The position numbers were made by a program, and so were the translations under genes. DNA of 50,596 nucleotides from Ruminococcus sp. (GTDB lineage Bacteria; Bacillota; Clostridia; Oscillospirales; Ruminococcaceae), in the NCBI GenBank assembly GCA_021199305.1, contig JAJQIH010000037.1, positions 64,001 through 114,596 on the forward strand, given 5' to 3'. Shown piece by piece: positions 24,763 through 33,967 of this stretch (its first letter is position 1; each line of letters begins with the position of its first letter). The notes beneath the pieces are model-generated. The model saw only the letters and a program-made list of their open reading frames with translations. It was not told the DNA's origin and did no database searches.

Positions 24763-25151
24763 GATTTATCCTCCTTTAAACATTCGGGACATAGCCCTGA
24801 AAATACTATGCTGTGCGATTTGATAAGAAAATCGTCCATATCTGTAATCCGTTTTTCAATGTCGTCAAAGTAGGGGATGTTCACATCAAACACATTGTTG
24901 CATTTTGTACACTTGAAATGATAATGCTCTGTGTTTGTGTGGTCAAACCTGTCCGCTGAATCAAACATCGGAACGTGCAAAATAGTTCCGTCCTCAGCCA
25001 AACTTTTTAAATCTCTGAAAACGGTAGCTCTGCTCATGGAAGGATATTTCTCATTGATACGAGTATATACCATTTCAGCAGTAGGGTGGTTTCCCATTTC
25101 TCTTAACGTCTCCAAAACAATTTTCTTTTGAATAGTATTCCGCTTATTCAT
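24750..25151 (-). CDS. perR: Fur-family peroxide-responsive regulator (PerR-like)
   Basis: 133 residues. The N-terminal winged helix reads [32 protein letters not shown]. The dimerisation domain has [16 protein letters not shown] with the His-rich metal site, and two CxxC pairs, CTKC and CPEC, for structural zinc. The context, directly before rubrerythrin and overlapping it, argues for the PerR subgroup rather than Fur or Zur. PerR uses an iron atom whose reaction with peroxide oxidises a His ligand and releases DNA. A palindrome covers the promoter, which supports autoregulation. Confidence 0.88.
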   Translation of the reverse strand: MNKRNTIQKKIVLETLREMGNHPTAEMVYTRINEKYPSMSRATVFRDLKSLAEDGTILHVPMFDSADRFDHTNTEHYHFKCTKCNNVFDVNIPYFDDIEKRITDMDDFLIKSHSIVFSGLCPECLKEDKSCQN

Positions 25152-25171
25152 TTTCTTACCTCAACATAGTT

Positions 25172-25209
25172 CTTATTGATATTATATATCAGTAAGTTAT
25201 ATATGTCAA
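25172..25209 (-). promoter_or_regulatory. Promoter and PerR-type operator of perR-rbr
   Basis: On the minus strand TTGACA (25209-25204), 17-nt spacer, TATAAT (25186-25181). A 25-bp imperfect palindrome (25172-25196, 11-bp arms with one mismatch, core TGATAT-TAT-ATATCA) covers the -10 box. It is AT-rich and of PerR-box character, though not the Bacillus consensus. Confidence 0.75.
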
Positions 25210-25265
25210 TAGGCAAATGTTACAAATATAGCGCTATCCCTTTAGTTATTTTTACCAAAACACGG

Positions 25266-25748
25266 CTATATATTCCTGTCCTTTACAATATCATAAAGCT
25301 CAAAGGGCACTATCTTACTTAAATCGTCAGGAGTTAGCTCCACCTGATAACCTACCTTGCCGGCGCTGAAAATAATGGTTTTGAATTTCTCTGCGCTTTG
25401 GTGAACGGTAAGGCGGTAGCTTTTTTTCATACCAATTGGCGAACAGCCGCCGTGAATGTAGCCAGTTACCTTTAAAAGCTCCTTCTGAGGAATCATTTCA
25501 AGCGCCTTTTCACCAACCGCCCGAGCCGCCTTCTTTAAATCAAGCTCGCAGCATACAGGAACCATAAAAACGTAATACTCCTTGCTTTTAGCTTGCGTTA
25601 CAAGCGTTTTAAACACTCTCTCAGGGTCCTGCTGCAGGTAATTTGCAACGTCGCCGCCGGAAATCACATCGCTTTTTGAGTAGTCGTAGGTTTTATATGT
25701 TATTTTCGCCGAGTCGAGAATCCTCATTACGTTGGTTTTCAAAGGCAC
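25266..25748 (-). CDS. ybaK: Cys-tRNA(Pro)/aminoacyl-tRNA deacylase (YbaK type)
   Basis: 160 residues; GTG start at 25748, nine bases after AGGAG. The sequence follows the YbaK/EbsC fold: VFKTLVTQAKSKEYYVFMVPVCCELDLKKAARAVGEKALEMIP, then TGYIHGGCSPIGMKKSYRLTV, where the conserved Lys and the GGCSP loop form the deacylase pocket. It hydrolyses mischarged Cys-tRNA(Pro). It is 25 bp downstream of htpG on the same strand and probably co-transcribed with it. Confidence 0.92.
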   Translation of the reverse strand: MPLKTNVMRILDSAKITYKTYDYSKSDVISGGDVANYLQQDPERVFKTLVTQAKSKEYYVFMVPVCCELDLKKAARAVGEKALEMIPQKELLKVTGYIHGGCSPIGMKKSYRLTVHQSAEKFKTIIFSAGKVGYQVELTPDDLSKIVPFELYDIVKDRNI

Positions 25749-25773
25749 TTGTCTTCACTCCTGTTTAGTAAGT

Positions 25774-27651
25774 TTAAATCATCAGGTCGCAGATTTTATT
25801 TGAAAAATCAAGAGGGTTTTCTATTGATATACCCTCAATCAGAAGAGCCTGATTGTACAAAAGCTCTGTGTAAACGTCAAGCTTTTCCTTGTCGCTTTCA
25901 TAAAGCGACTTGAGCTTTGCAAAAATCGGGTGGTTAGGATTTATCTCAAGCGCCTTCTGACTCTTGATGCTTTCGTTGTTGTTTGGCATAGAGTTTAAAA
26001 CCTTCTCCATTTCAAGAGAAACCTCTCCGTCTGCTGTGAGGCAAACCGGGTGAGATTTCAGCTTGTTTGAAAGGCGAACGCTCGATACCTTGTCGCCAAG
26101 AGAGTTTTTCATATACTCAAACATATCCTTTGAGCTTTCCTCTTCCTTTTTAACCTCTTCCTTTTCGGTTTCGGTAGAAAGGTCTAAGTCGCTTGCGCTT
26201 ATCGACTTAAATTCCTTTTCCTTGTAGTTGCCAAGCATTTTAATTGCAAACTCGTCAACATCGTCTGTAAAGTACAAAAGCTCGTAGCCGCTGTCCTTGA
26301 CAGCTTCAGCTTGTGGAAGCATATCAATTCTCGCTGCACTTTCGCCGCAAGCGTAGTAGATGTACTTCTGATCCTCAGCCATTCTTGAAACGTACTCCGA
26401 AAGTGTAACAGGCTTGTTCTCAAAGCTTGATGTGAACATCAGAAGATCCTCAAGAGTATCCTTAGCTGCTCCGTACGATTGATAGATGCCAAATTTAAGC
26501 TGTAGTCCAAATTCTTTGTAGAACTTCTCGTAGTCCTCACGCTTGTTCTTTAGCATTTTATTAAGCTCGTTCTTTATCGATTTCTCAATATTCTTAGCAA
26601 TAATCTTCAGCTGTCTGTCGTGCTGAAGCATTTCTCTTGAAATATTAAGCGATAAATCCTGCGAGTCAACCAGACCCTTTACAAAGCTAAAGTAATCAGG
26701 TAAAAGATCCGAGCAGTTTTCCATAATCATAACGCCACTCGAATAAAGCTGAAGACCCTTTTCGTAGTTCTTTGAATAGTAGTTGTAAGGAGCCTTTGAA
26801 GGGATAAACATCAGTGCGTCGTAGGTTGCAACGCCCTCGTTCTTAGCATGAATGTGTGCAAGCGGCGGCTGATAATCCATAAACTTATCGGTATAGAATG
26901 CGTTATAATCCTCGTCTTTAAGCTCGGACTTATTCTTCTTCCAGATAGGAACCATACTGTTGAGAGTTTTAATCTCTTTGGTGTAGGTTGTTTCCTTGTC
27001 CTCTTCAAAATGTGGAACCTCTACCTCCATTTTGATAGGGAAGCGGATATAATCGGAATACTTTTTAATCAGCGATTCAATTTTGTACTGCTCAAGATAT
27101 TCGTCGTAGTTTTCGTCATCCGTATTGTCCTTGATCTTCAATGTGATAACTGTGCCGACTGTATCCTTTTCGCATTCGTCAATAGTATAGCCTGAAACGC
27201 CCTCAGACTTCCAGACATAAGCGGTATCACTTCCAAAGGCCAGGCTCTTTACCTCAACCTCTTTAGCTACCATAAACGCTGAATAAAAACCTACTCCGAA
27301 CTGACCGATAATATCTATATCCTCAGAAGCGTCGTTTTCCGACTTAAAGGCTAACGAACCGCTCTTGGCGATTGTACCTAAATTGTTTTCAAGCTCGTCC
27401 TTTGTCATACCTATTCCGTTATCCCTGATAACAAGAGTACGGTTGTCCTTGTCAAGCTCTAAAAATATTTCAAAATCGTCCTTTTTAAGTCCGACAGAGG
27501 AGTCTGTCAATGATTTGAAATATAGCTTGTCAATAGCGTCGCTGGCGTTAGAAATAAGCTCCCTTAAGAAAATCTCCTTATGAGTATAGATAGAGTTAAT
27601 CATCATTTCCAAAAGCCTTTTTGATTCCGCTTTAAATTCTTTCGTTTCCAT
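25774..27651 (-). CDS. htpG: Molecular chaperone HtpG (Hsp90)
   Basis: 625 residues, ATG at 27651 behind AAAGGAAG. The GHKL ATPase domain starts at the N-terminus ([42 protein letters not shown]); the middle domain has NISREMLQ; a C-terminal dimerisation domain follows. The usual length is 620-630. It refolds and matures client proteins in the cytoplasm. A perfect CIRCE element lies in the leader, so HrcA control is expected; in Bacillus subtilis htpG is not a CIRCE gene. Confidence 0.96.
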   Translation of the reverse strand: METKEFKAESKRLLEMMINSIYTHKEIFLRELISNASDAIDKLYFKSLTDSSVGLKKDDFEIFLELDKDNRTLVIRDNGIGMTKDELENNLGTIAKSGSLAFKSENDASEDIDIIGQFGVGFYSAFMVAKEVEVKSLAFGSDTAYVWKSEGVSGYTIDECEKDTVGTVITLKIKDNTDDENYDEYLEQYKIESLIKKYSDYIRFPIKMEVEVPHFEEDKETTYTKEIKTLNSMVPIWKKNKSELKDEDYNAFYTDKFMDYQPPLAHIHAKNEGVATYDALMFIPSKAPYNYYSKNYEKGLQLYSSGVMIMENCSDLLPDYFSFVKGLVDSQDLSLNISREMLQHDRQLKIIAKNIEKSIKNELNKMLKNKREDYEKFYKEFGLQLKFGIYQSYGAAKDTLEDLLMFTSSFENKPVTLSEYVSRMAEDQKYIYYACGESAARIDMLPQAEAVKDSGYELLYFTDDVDEFAIKMLGNYKEKEFKSISASDLDLSTETEKEEVKKEEESSKDMFEYMKNSLGDKVSSVRLSNKLKSHPVCLTADGEVSLEMEKVLNSMPNNNESIKSQKALEINPNHPIFAKLKSLYESDKEKLDVYTELLYNQALLIEGISIENPLDFSNKICDLMI

Positions 27652-27676
27652 AGTTTATAACTTCCTTTCACAGCAT

Positions 27677-27703
27677 TTAGCACTCTCATCATCCGAGTGC
27701 TAA
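27677..27703 (-). promoter_or_regulatory. CIRCE element (HrcA operator) of htpG
   Basis: TTAGCACTC (27677-27685), nine bases, GAGTGCTAA (27695-27703): a perfect match to the CIRCE consensus, just downstream of the htpG -10 box. Confidence 0.95.
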
Positions 27704-27707
27704 ATAC

Positions 27708-27735
27708 ATTATAACGCTTAAATACTGAAAATCAA
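27708..27735 (-). promoter_or_regulatory. htpG promoter
   Basis: On the minus strand TTGATT (27735-27730), 16-nt spacer, TATAAT (27713-27708). The CIRCE operator begins 4 bp downstream of the -10. Confidence 0.75.
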
Positions 27736-27823
27736 GCAAAAGCAATGAAAATACACATTTTGTTTACACATTAGTCACATTTCCACCCCTTTATCAGTTT
27801 ACAATAGAAAAAGTATCATTATT

Positions 27824-27849
27824 GTTGTGCTTGCACGCACAGCTTTTTT
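27824..27849 (+). terminator. Terminator-like hairpin in the metF leader
   Basis: GTTGTGC (27824-27830) and GCACAGC (27837-27843) form a 7-bp stem with one G-T and a TTGCAC loop, followed by six T. It sits 32 bp before metF, so it could be an attenuator. No competing fold or clear upstream promoter was found. Confidence 0.5.
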
Positions 27850-27881
27850 GAATAAAACACTATCGAAAGGATTTGATATAT

Positions 27882-28748
27882 TTGAGAATTTCTTCAGCTT
27901 TTAAAAGCGGCAAAACGGTTTTTTCTCTTGAAATTTTTCCGCCAAAAAAGGAAACAGGGGATATAAGCACAATTTACAAAACGCTTGACGGACTTGAAAG
28001 CATAAAGCCGGACTTTATTTCAGTAACCTACGGAGCTGGCGGAAACAGGGCGGACTTAACCACCTTTGAAATTTGCAAAATTATAAAGGAAAAGTATAAT
28101 CTTGAAGCTTTAGCGCACTTAACCTGTGTTAATTCTACCCGCGAGGACATAGACTATATACTACAAAAGCTTAACGAGAGCAATATAGAAAACATTCTTG
28201 CGTTAAGAGGCGATATTCGTGAGGGCGTTACGCCAAAGGAGGATTTCAGGCACGCAAGCGACTTAGTTGAGTATATAAAAAACAGCGGCTATGATTTTTC
28301 AGTAAGCGGAGCTTGTTACCCTGAGGTTCATAACGATGCTGAAAGTCCTGTCAGCGATATTTTAGCTTTAAAGAAAAAGGTTGAGTGCGGTGCAGAGCAT
28401 CTGGTTTCACAGCTTTTCTTTGACAACAACGCATTCTATTCCTTCCTCGAAAAGGCGAGAATAGCAGGAATTGATGTTCCTATTGAAGCTGGAATTATGC
28501 CTGTTGTAAACGTACATCAGATAAACAGAATGGTTTCAATGTGCGGCGCAAGCCTGCCCGCTAAGTTTTCAAAAACTATGAGCCGCTTTGCTGACAATCC
28601 GCAGGCGCTTTTCGACGCAGGAGTAGCTTATGCCATTGACCAGATTATAGATCTGATTTCAAACGGTGTGGACGGAATACACCTGTACACTATGAACAAC
28701 CCCCAGGTTGCTCAAAGAATTTTCAGCGCAATAGATTCTATGAGGTAA
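27882..28748 (+). CDS. metF: 5,10-methylenetetrahydrofolate reductase
   Basis: About 288 residues. The start is taken as TTG at 27882, 11 bases after AAAGG; an alternative TTG at 27873 is only two bases from it. Family motifs: FSLEIFPPKKE (catalytic Glu), FISVTYGAGG, EALAHLTCVN, ILALRGD, GACYPEVH, and QLFFDN. It reduces methylene-THF to methyl-THF, the methyl donor for the cobalamin-dependent MetH encoded at 13583-15940. The CPBP protease gene follows after 5 bp. Confidence 0.93.
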   Translation: MRISSAFKSGKTVFSLEIFPPKKETGDISTIYKTLDGLESIKPDFISVTYGAGGNRADLTTFEICKIIKEKYNLEALAHLTCVNSTREDIDYILQKLNESNIENILALRGDIREGVTPKEDFRHASDLVEYIKNSGYDFSVSGACYPEVHNDAESPVSDILALKKKVECGAEHLVSQLFFDNNAFYSFLEKARIAGIDVPIEAGIMPVVNVHQINRMVSMCGASLPAKFSKTMSRFADNPQALFDAGVAYAIDQIIDLISNGVDGIHLYTMNNPQVAQRIFSAIDSMR

Positions 28749-28753
28749 GTTAT

Positions 28754-29779
28754 ATGAATGATGAAATGTATGAAGGTGAACCAGGGGTAGCAGAGGTTCA
28801 GAAAAGGGGACTTGCAAAAAATGCAGCGAAGCTTGGAATCATCCTGATTTTATACGACATCGTATTTTTGTATCTGTCAAAAAAAGCGTTTCTGTATCTT
28901 TATTACTGGTGCGCAACCCGAAACCTTACGAGAGATAAAACTGTAATAAATGCCTTTTACGCAAATACGGATAACTTCTCGTCTTATACAGCCTTTGAGA
29001 TGATTTATTCATGCAGCGTTGTGCTGATGTCGCTTATCCTGGTTTTAATAGCTGCAAGAATAATGGGAATCAAGCTGCTTTCCGTTTTCAAGTCGGAAGA
29101 AAAGGGAGCGGCAAAGGCTGGAATTACTGCCTTTCCTGTTGCTCTTATAATAAATAGCGCAGTTACCACTATCGTAAGCTTTGTCGTCAATCGCATAGAA
29201 AGCAGCGGAGCTGTTATTCCATCGGCTGATTTTTCAATTTCCGATCCTAATGCGGCAGCAATTGTCTTTGAAGCCTTGTACCTTGTGGTTGTAGCGCCGC
29301 TTGCTGAGGAGCTTATTTACAGAGGACTGGTGCTTAAAACCATTGCGCCTTACGGAAAGAAGATAGCTATATTTGTTTCAGCTTTGTTTTTCGGCCTGAT
29401 GCACGGAAATATAAAGCAGTTTATCGGAGCGTTTATCTGCGGAATTATTTTTGCGTCGGTTGATATAAAGTACGGTTCAATTATTCCGTCGCTTATAATT
29501 CACTCGCTTAACAATGCGCTTCCTACCATTTACAATATCGGCTCGGCGGTAGACTCGAACATTTTAATGGTTGCTTACTATGTGCTTTTGTATTCGATAA
29601 TGTTTGTGGGAATTTATATTTTCCTCTCAAAGTACAAAACCTTCACCATTGGCGAGGAACCCAAAACCTCGCTTACAAACGGCGACAAGATAAAAGCTAT
29701 AACGCTTAACATTCCAACCCTTTACGCAATATATCTGGTGTATGTTCTGATTGGAGCTATCGTTACAGCAAACGTGTAA
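28754..29779 (+). CDS. CPBP-family intramembrane metalloprotease (CAAX protease-like)
   Basis: 341 residues, its Shine-Dalgarno GAGGTAAG overlapping the end of metF. About eight membrane helices. The three CPBP motifs are present: EELIYRGLVLKTI (paired Glu and Arg), FGLMHGNIKQF (His) and SLIIHSLNN (His plus Asn). Family members act as type II CAAX prenyl proteases in eukaryotes and as bacteriocin-immunity or membrane-signalling proteases in Firmicutes; the substrate here is unknown. Confidence 0.9.
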   Translation: MNDEMYEGEPGVAEVQKRGLAKNAAKLGIILILYDIVFLYLSKKAFLYLYYWCATRNLTRDKTVINAFYANTDNFSSYTAFEMIYSCSVVLMSLILVLIAARIMGIKLLSVFKSEEKGAAKAGITAFPVALIINSAVTTIVSFVVNRIESSGAVIPSADFSISDPNAAAIVFEALYLVVVAPLAEELIYRGLVLKTIAPYGKKIAIFVSALFFGLMHGNIKQFIGAFICGIIFASVDIKYGSIIPSLIIHSLNNALPTIYNIGSAVDSNILMVAYYVLLYSIMFVGIYIFLSKYKTFTIGEEPKTSLTNGDKIKAITLNIPTLYAIYLVYVLIGAIVTANV

Positions 29780-29789
29780 TTAAAAAATT

Positions 29790-29824
29790 AAGCCTTGCAG
29801 GAATTTTTCCAGCAAGGCTTTTTT
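29790..29824 (+). terminator. Intrinsic terminator after the CPBP gene
   Basis: AAGCCTTGC (29790-29798) and GCAAGGCTT (29812-29820) pair, with an inner GGAA/TTCC helix, followed by a T-run to 29824. Confidence 0.85.
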
Positions 29825-29850
29825 ATTTCAAGACAGAGCAGGGAAGTAAA

Positions 29851-29892
29851 AGAAAGAAGCCCCACTGCCTTTCGGCAGCAAGGCTTCTTTCT
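29851..29892 (-). terminator. Intrinsic terminator of the amt-PII gene
   Basis: AGAAAGAAGCC (29851-29861) and GGCTTCTTTCT (29882-29892) pair around an inner CTGCC/GGCAG hairpin. On the minus strand a T-rich tract follows. Confidence 0.8.
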
Positions 29893-29939
29893 ATATAAGT
29901 GGGATGGGCTTAGTTAATGTGTTTATCCCTTGAACTCAA

Positions 29940-31673
29940 TTAGTCCTCATCCTGTAGTGCGTCGTAACCAACTTCGCCTGTTCTTACCTTAACAACCTCA
30001 GTTACAGGGTAAACGAAGATCTTACCGTCGCCGATGTGACCAGTGTAAAGAGCGCTCTTAGCAGTTTCAATGACCTTGGAAACAGGTACCTTGCAAACTA
30101 CAACCTCAACCTTTGTCTTAGGAAGCAGGTTAGATTCAAGCTCAACTCCTCTGTAGTATTCAGGCTGACCCTTCTGCATACCCATACCGAGTACGTTTGT
30201 AACAGTAACGCCAGTAACTGAAATAGCTTCAAGAGCTGATAGCAACGAATTGAGCTTCTGTCTCTTACAAATCATTACAACCTTAGAAATCTCTGAGTTC
30301 GGAGCTACATAGCTTTCAACCTCAACAGCCTTTTCAACCGGAACCTTAGGAGCAATTGGCGGCTCAGGAATGCTTGATTCGTGCTCAACAGTAGTCTGAG
30401 TGATTTCGATAGCTGGTGCAAAGTCTGCGTAAGAAGATACAAGACCATGCTCTGTAGCGTCAAGACCGATGATTTCTTCTTCACGTGAAGCACGAAGACC
30501 AACAGTTTTCTTGATGGCGAAGAATACGATTACCATTGTTACTATCGTCCAAGCAGCTACTGTAACAACACCGAGTGCCTGCTTGCCGAGAAGTGAGAAT
30601 CCTCCGCCGTAGAAAAGACCAACTAAGTCGTTTCCTGGAGCTGAATCTGTTGCGAATAGTCCAACTGCAAGTGTTCCCCAGATACCGTTCATCATATGTA
30701 CGGCTACTGCACCAACAGGATCGTCAACGTGAAGAACGTAATCTAAGAACCAAACGCCGAATACAACTAGCAATCCAGCAACTAGACCTACGATGAATGC
30801 ACCTGTGCAGTCCATAACATCACAGCCAGCTGTAATTCCTACAAGTCCTGCAAGCGATGCGTTCAGGCACATTGAAACGTCAGGCTTGCCATATTTAATC
30901 CAGGTAAAAATCATACAAGTTACTGTCGCAACAGCAGGAGCAATAGTTGTTGTCAGGAAGATTGAACCGAGCTGACTAACGCTTGTAGCAGCAGCACCGT
31001 TGAATCCGTACCAACCAAACCATAGGATAAAGCAACCTAAAGCTCCAAGTGTAAGGTTGTGTCCCGGGAATGCGTGAACCTTGATTTTTCCGTCCTTGCC
31101 CTTTGTAAACTTACCAATTCGAGGTCCGAGTATAGCTGCACCAACGAGAGCTGAAATACCACCAACCATATGAATAGCACAGGAACCAGCGAAATCGTGG
31201 AAGCCAAGATCAGCTAACCAGCCGCCGCCCCAGATCCAGTGAGCTTCAATCGGGTAAATAAGTCCTGAAATTACCGCCGAGTAAATACAGTAAGAAAGGA
31301 ACTTTGTTCTTTCTGCCATAGCACCCGAAACGATAGTAGCAGTAGTAGCACAGAAAACAAGGTTAAATACGAAGTTTGACCAATCGAAGTTCTCGTATTG
31401 TGTCAAAATGTCAAATCCAGGTTTTCCGATAAAACCTACAAGGTCCTCTCCAAGCAACAAGCTAAATCCGATGATGATGAACATTACAGTACCAATACAG
31501 AAGTCCATCAGGTTCTTCATTATAATGTTACCTGCGTTTTTTGCTCTGGTAAAACCAGTTTCTACCATTGCAAATCCAGCCTGCATCCAGAATACCAAGG
31601 CTGCGCCGATCAGAAACCAGACGCCGAACACTTCAGTATCAACGGCTTCTAAAATTGTTTCAAGTGAATCCAT
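29940..31673 (-). CDS. amt: Ammonium transporter fused to a P-II signalling domain
   Basis: 577 residues; GGGAGAG lies seven bases before the ATG. Residues 1 to about 405 are an Amt channel with 11 helices and conserved segments WMQAGFAMVETGFTRAKNAGN, HMVGGISALVGA and DYVLHVDDPVGAVAVHMMNGIWGT (pore His). A Pro/Glu-rich linker follows, then a complete P-II domain (about 461-577): KVVMICKRQKLNSLLSAL, T-loop GMQKGQPEYYRGVELESN, GDGKIFVYPVTEVVKVRTGE. At the T-loop position of the uridylylated Tyr51 (YRGAEY in GlnB) there is Leu (YRGVEL), so uridylylation at that site is not possible. The fused P-II probably gates the channel directly in response to ATP/ADP and 2-oxoglutarate. It lies downstream of glnN on the same strand. 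Confidence 0.94.
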   Translation of the reverse strand: MDSLETILEAVDTEVFGVWFLIGAALVFWMQAGFAMVETGFTRAKNAGNIIMKNLMDFCIGTVMFIIIGFSLLLGEDLVGFIGKPGFDILTQYENFDWSNFVFNLVFCATTATIVSGAMAERTKFLSYCIYSAVISGLIYPIEAHWIWGGGWLADLGFHDFAGSCAIHMVGGISALVGAAILGPRIGKFTKGKDGKIKVHAFPGHNLTLGALGCFILWFGWYGFNGAAATSVSQLGSIFLTTTIAPAVATVTCMIFTWIKYGKPDVSMCLNASLAGLVGITAGCDVMDCTGAFIVGLVAGLLVVFGVWFLDYVLHVDDPVGAVAVHMMNGIWGTLAVGLFATDSAPGNDLVGLFYGGGFSLLGKQALGVVTVAAWTIVTMVIVFFAIKKTVGLRASREEEIIGLDATEHGLVSSYADFAPAIEITQTTVEHESSIPEPPIAPKVPVEKAVEVESYVAPNSEISKVVMICKRQKLNSLLSALEAISVTGVTVTNVLGMGMQKGQPEYYRGVELESNLLPKTKVEVVVCKVPVSKVIETAKSALYTGHIGDGKIFVYPVTEVVKVRTGEVGYDALQDED

Positions 31674-31705
31674 GAAAATCTCTCCCTTTTCTTTAAAATA
31701 AATAA

Positions 31706-31755
31706 AAGTGCAATCCCGAAAAGGAGGTTTTAATTACATTTTCGGGTTTGCACTT
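31706..31755 (-). promoter_or_regulatory. Long hairpin between glnN and amt (terminator or attenuator)
   Basis: AAGTGCAA plus CCCGAAAA (31706-31722) pairs with TTTTCGGG plus TTGCACTT (31739-31755), giving 16 bp with one mismatch. On the minus strand a discontinuous T-tract follows, then the amt ribosome site. It could end most glnN transcripts and let some read into amt. Its loop contains CCTCC, complementary to a Shine-Dalgarno. Confidence 0.65.
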
Positions 31756-31799
31756 CATTGTACATTATTATTCAGTTTTTTCTATTTCATACCTTTGAA

Positions 31800-33881
31800 T
31801 TATACGTAGAACAGCATCTTTCCATATGTTGGATATGGCCAATACTTTTCGCCGCAGAGCTTTTCAGCTTCATCAGCAGGAGCTCTCAGCTCACCCATTG
31901 CTGTAAATACTACATCGTGGTAGTAGTTAGCAGCTTCCTGAATGTCTTCGATTCCTGTAGCTGTTGTAATGTCGCTCTCAAGAGCTGAAAGCTTAGCATA
32001 AATGTCAGCTTCAAGACCTGATAGCTTCTTGACAAGCTCTGTTTCAAACGAAGCCTCAGCACCACATTCCTTAGAAAGCTTGGCGGTAGACGCTAACTCC
32101 TTGATGTAGGTTGCAATAGCAGGAAGAATATCCTTCTTAGACATATCAACCATCGTAAGAGCTTCGATGTTCAGAATCTTAATGTATTCTTCAAGAAGAA
32201 TCTCAACACGGGAATGAATTTCCGTTTCGGTATAAACGCCGTGTTTTTCAAAAATTTCTACGTTCTTCGGATCAGCAAAGTGAGGAACAGCTTCTGGAGT
32301 AGACTTCAGATTTAAAAGTCCTCTCTTCTCAGCCTCTTCAGGCCATTGTGCGCTGTAGCCGTCGCCGTTGAAGATTATGTTCCAGTTTTCATTGATTGTT
32401 CTCTTGATAAGCTCGTGTAGAGCAGCGTTAAAGTCCTCAGCACCCTCAAGCTCTTCATAGAATTCATCCAGAACATCAGCAACGATTGTATTAAGGATTG
32501 TGTTAGGACCTGCGATTGAAAGCTTGGAACCAGGCATTCTGAATTCGAATTTGTTTCCAGTGAATGCGAAAGGCGAGGTTCTGTTTCTGTCTGTATTGTC
32601 CTTCGGGAAGGAAGGCAATACGTCAACACCGATCTGCATATCCAGAACTCCGTCACCGTCGTAGTCAACATCGTTTCTGATAGCGTCAAGAATTGCTGTA
32701 AGCTCATCACCCAGGAAGATTGAAATGATAGCCGGAGGAGCTTCGTTAGCACCTAATCTGTGGTCGTTACCAGCAGTAGCAACTGAAAGTCTTAGAAGGT
32801 CCTGATGCTCGTTTACCGCCTTGATAACTGCTACTAAGATAGTTAAGAACTGTGCATTCTCAGAAGGAGTAGTACCAGGATCTAACAGGTTTATGCCTGT
32901 ATCTGTTGAAATAGACCAGTTGTTGTGCTTTCCGCTTCCGTTAACGCCAGCGAATGGCTTTTCGTGAAGCAAGCACTTGAAGCCGTGCTTCTTCGCAACC
33001 TTTCTCATAGCCTCCATCATCAGCTGGTTGTGGTCGGTTGCAATATTTGTAGTTGAAAAGATAGGAGCAAGCTCGTGCTGTGCAGGAGCAACCTCATTAT
33101 GCTCGGTCTTAGCCATAATTCCAAGCTTCCATAGCTCCTCGTCAAGATCCTTCATATAAGCGGAAACTCTCATCTTAACGGAACCGAAGTAGTGATCCTC
33201 AAGCTCTTGTCCCTTAGGAGCAGGAGCACCGAAAAGAGTTCTTCCTGTATAAATAAGGTCTTTTCTCTTAGCGTAATCCTCTCTCTCAATCAGGAAGTAT
33301 TCCTGCTCTGCGCCGACTGTTGAAGTTACGCGCTTAGCATCGCTGCCAAACAGCTTCAAAATTCTGAGCGCTGATTTGTTGATAGCTTCCATTGAACGAA
33401 GAAGAGGTGTCTTCTTGTCAAGCGCTTCTCCTGTGTAGGAACAGAAGGCTGTTGGAATACAAAGTGTACCATCCTTGATGAATGCGTAAGAGGTAGGATC
33501 CCATGCGGTATATCCTCTTGCTTCAAATGTCGCTCTCAAGCCACCAGATGGAAAGCTTGAAGCGTCAGGCTCACCCTTGATAAGCTCCTTTCCGGAAAAC
33601 TCCATAATTACCTGACCGTCAACGGTAGGGGAAATGAAGCTGTCGTGCTTTTCAGCTGTAATGCCTGTCATTGGCTGGAACCAGTGAGTAAAGTGCGTAG
33701 CGCCCTTTTCAATCGCCCAGTCCTTCATTGCGTTTGCAACGACATTTGCAACTGTGGTGTCAAGTGTTGTCCCATCCTCGATTGTCTTTTTGATAGCTTT
33801 AAAGGTTTCTTTTGGAAGGCGTTCTTTCATAACCTTAAGGTTGAACACGTCTTCTGCAAATAGCTCAGGAACATTGCTCAT
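31800..33881 (-). CDS. glnN: Glutamine synthetase type III
   Basis: 693 residues from ATG at 33881, nine bases behind GGAGG; the frame extending to 33932 runs through the leader terminator and is rejected. It has GSIII hallmarks: [74 protein letters not shown] and [16 protein letters not shown], plus a large C-terminal domain. It makes glutamine from glutamate, ammonia and ATP. The active-site Glu and His residues appear intact, unlike those of the divergent GS-like gene. Its leader carries a terminator/antiterminator pair and its promoter faces the ANTAR operon. Confidence 0.96.
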   Translation of the reverse strand: MSNVPELFAEDVFNLKVMKERLPKETFKAIKKTIEDGTTLDTTVANVVANAMKDWAIEKGATHFTHWFQPMTGITAEKHDSFISPTVDGQVIMEFSGKELIKGEPDASSFPSGGLRATFEARGYTAWDPTSYAFIKDGTLCIPTAFCSYTGEALDKKTPLLRSMEAINKSALRILKLFGSDAKRVTSTVGAEQEYFLIEREDYAKRKDLIYTGRTLFGAPAPKGQELEDHYFGSVKMRVSAYMKDLDEELWKLGIMAKTEHNEVAPAQHELAPIFSTTNIATDHNQLMMEAMRKVAKKHGFKCLLHEKPFAGVNGSGKHNNWSISTDTGINLLDPGTTPSENAQFLTILVAVIKAVNEHQDLLRLSVATAGNDHRLGANEAPPAIISIFLGDELTAILDAIRNDVDYDGDGVLDMQIGVDVLPSFPKDNTDRNRTSPFAFTGNKFEFRMPGSKLSIAGPNTILNTIVADVLDEFYEELEGAEDFNAALHELIKRTINENWNIIFNGDGYSAQWPEEAEKRGLLNLKSTPEAVPHFADPKNVEIFEKHGVYTETEIHSRVEILLEEYIKILNIEALTMVDMSKKDILPAIATYIKELASTAKLSKECGAEASFETELVKKLSGLEADIYAKLSALESDITTATGIEDIQEAANYYHDVVFTAMGELRAPADEAEKLCGEKYWPYPTYGKMLFYV

Positions 33882-33911
33882 ATGCTTTGTCCTCCATTCA
33901 TAAAATAAAAT

Positions 33912-33956
33912 AAAAAAAGACACTGCGAGCATAATTACTCACAGCGCCTTTGCTGT
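33912..33956 (-). promoter_or_regulatory. Transcription attenuator with ANTAR-type hexaloop hairpin in the glnN leader
   Basis: On the minus strand the leader starts with ACAGC-AAAGGC-GCTGT (33956-33941), a 5-bp stem with a six-base loop having A at position 1 and G at position 4, the signature of ANTAR-protein RNA sites. Its 3' arm is also the 5' arm of an intrinsic terminator, CGCTGTGAG/CTCGCAGTG (33946-33938 with 33929-33921, two G-U pairs), followed by TC and seven T (33918-33912). The two folds exclude each other. Only one hexaloop hairpin is clear; classical ANTAR sites have two. Confidence 0.65.
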
Positions 33957-33967
33957 TTACAATAAAC

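Noticed and set aside
33882-33932. N-terminal extension of glutamine synthetase III
   Set aside because: The extension is encoded by the leader terminator and T-tract and by the ribosome site; ATG at 33881 is properly spaced.
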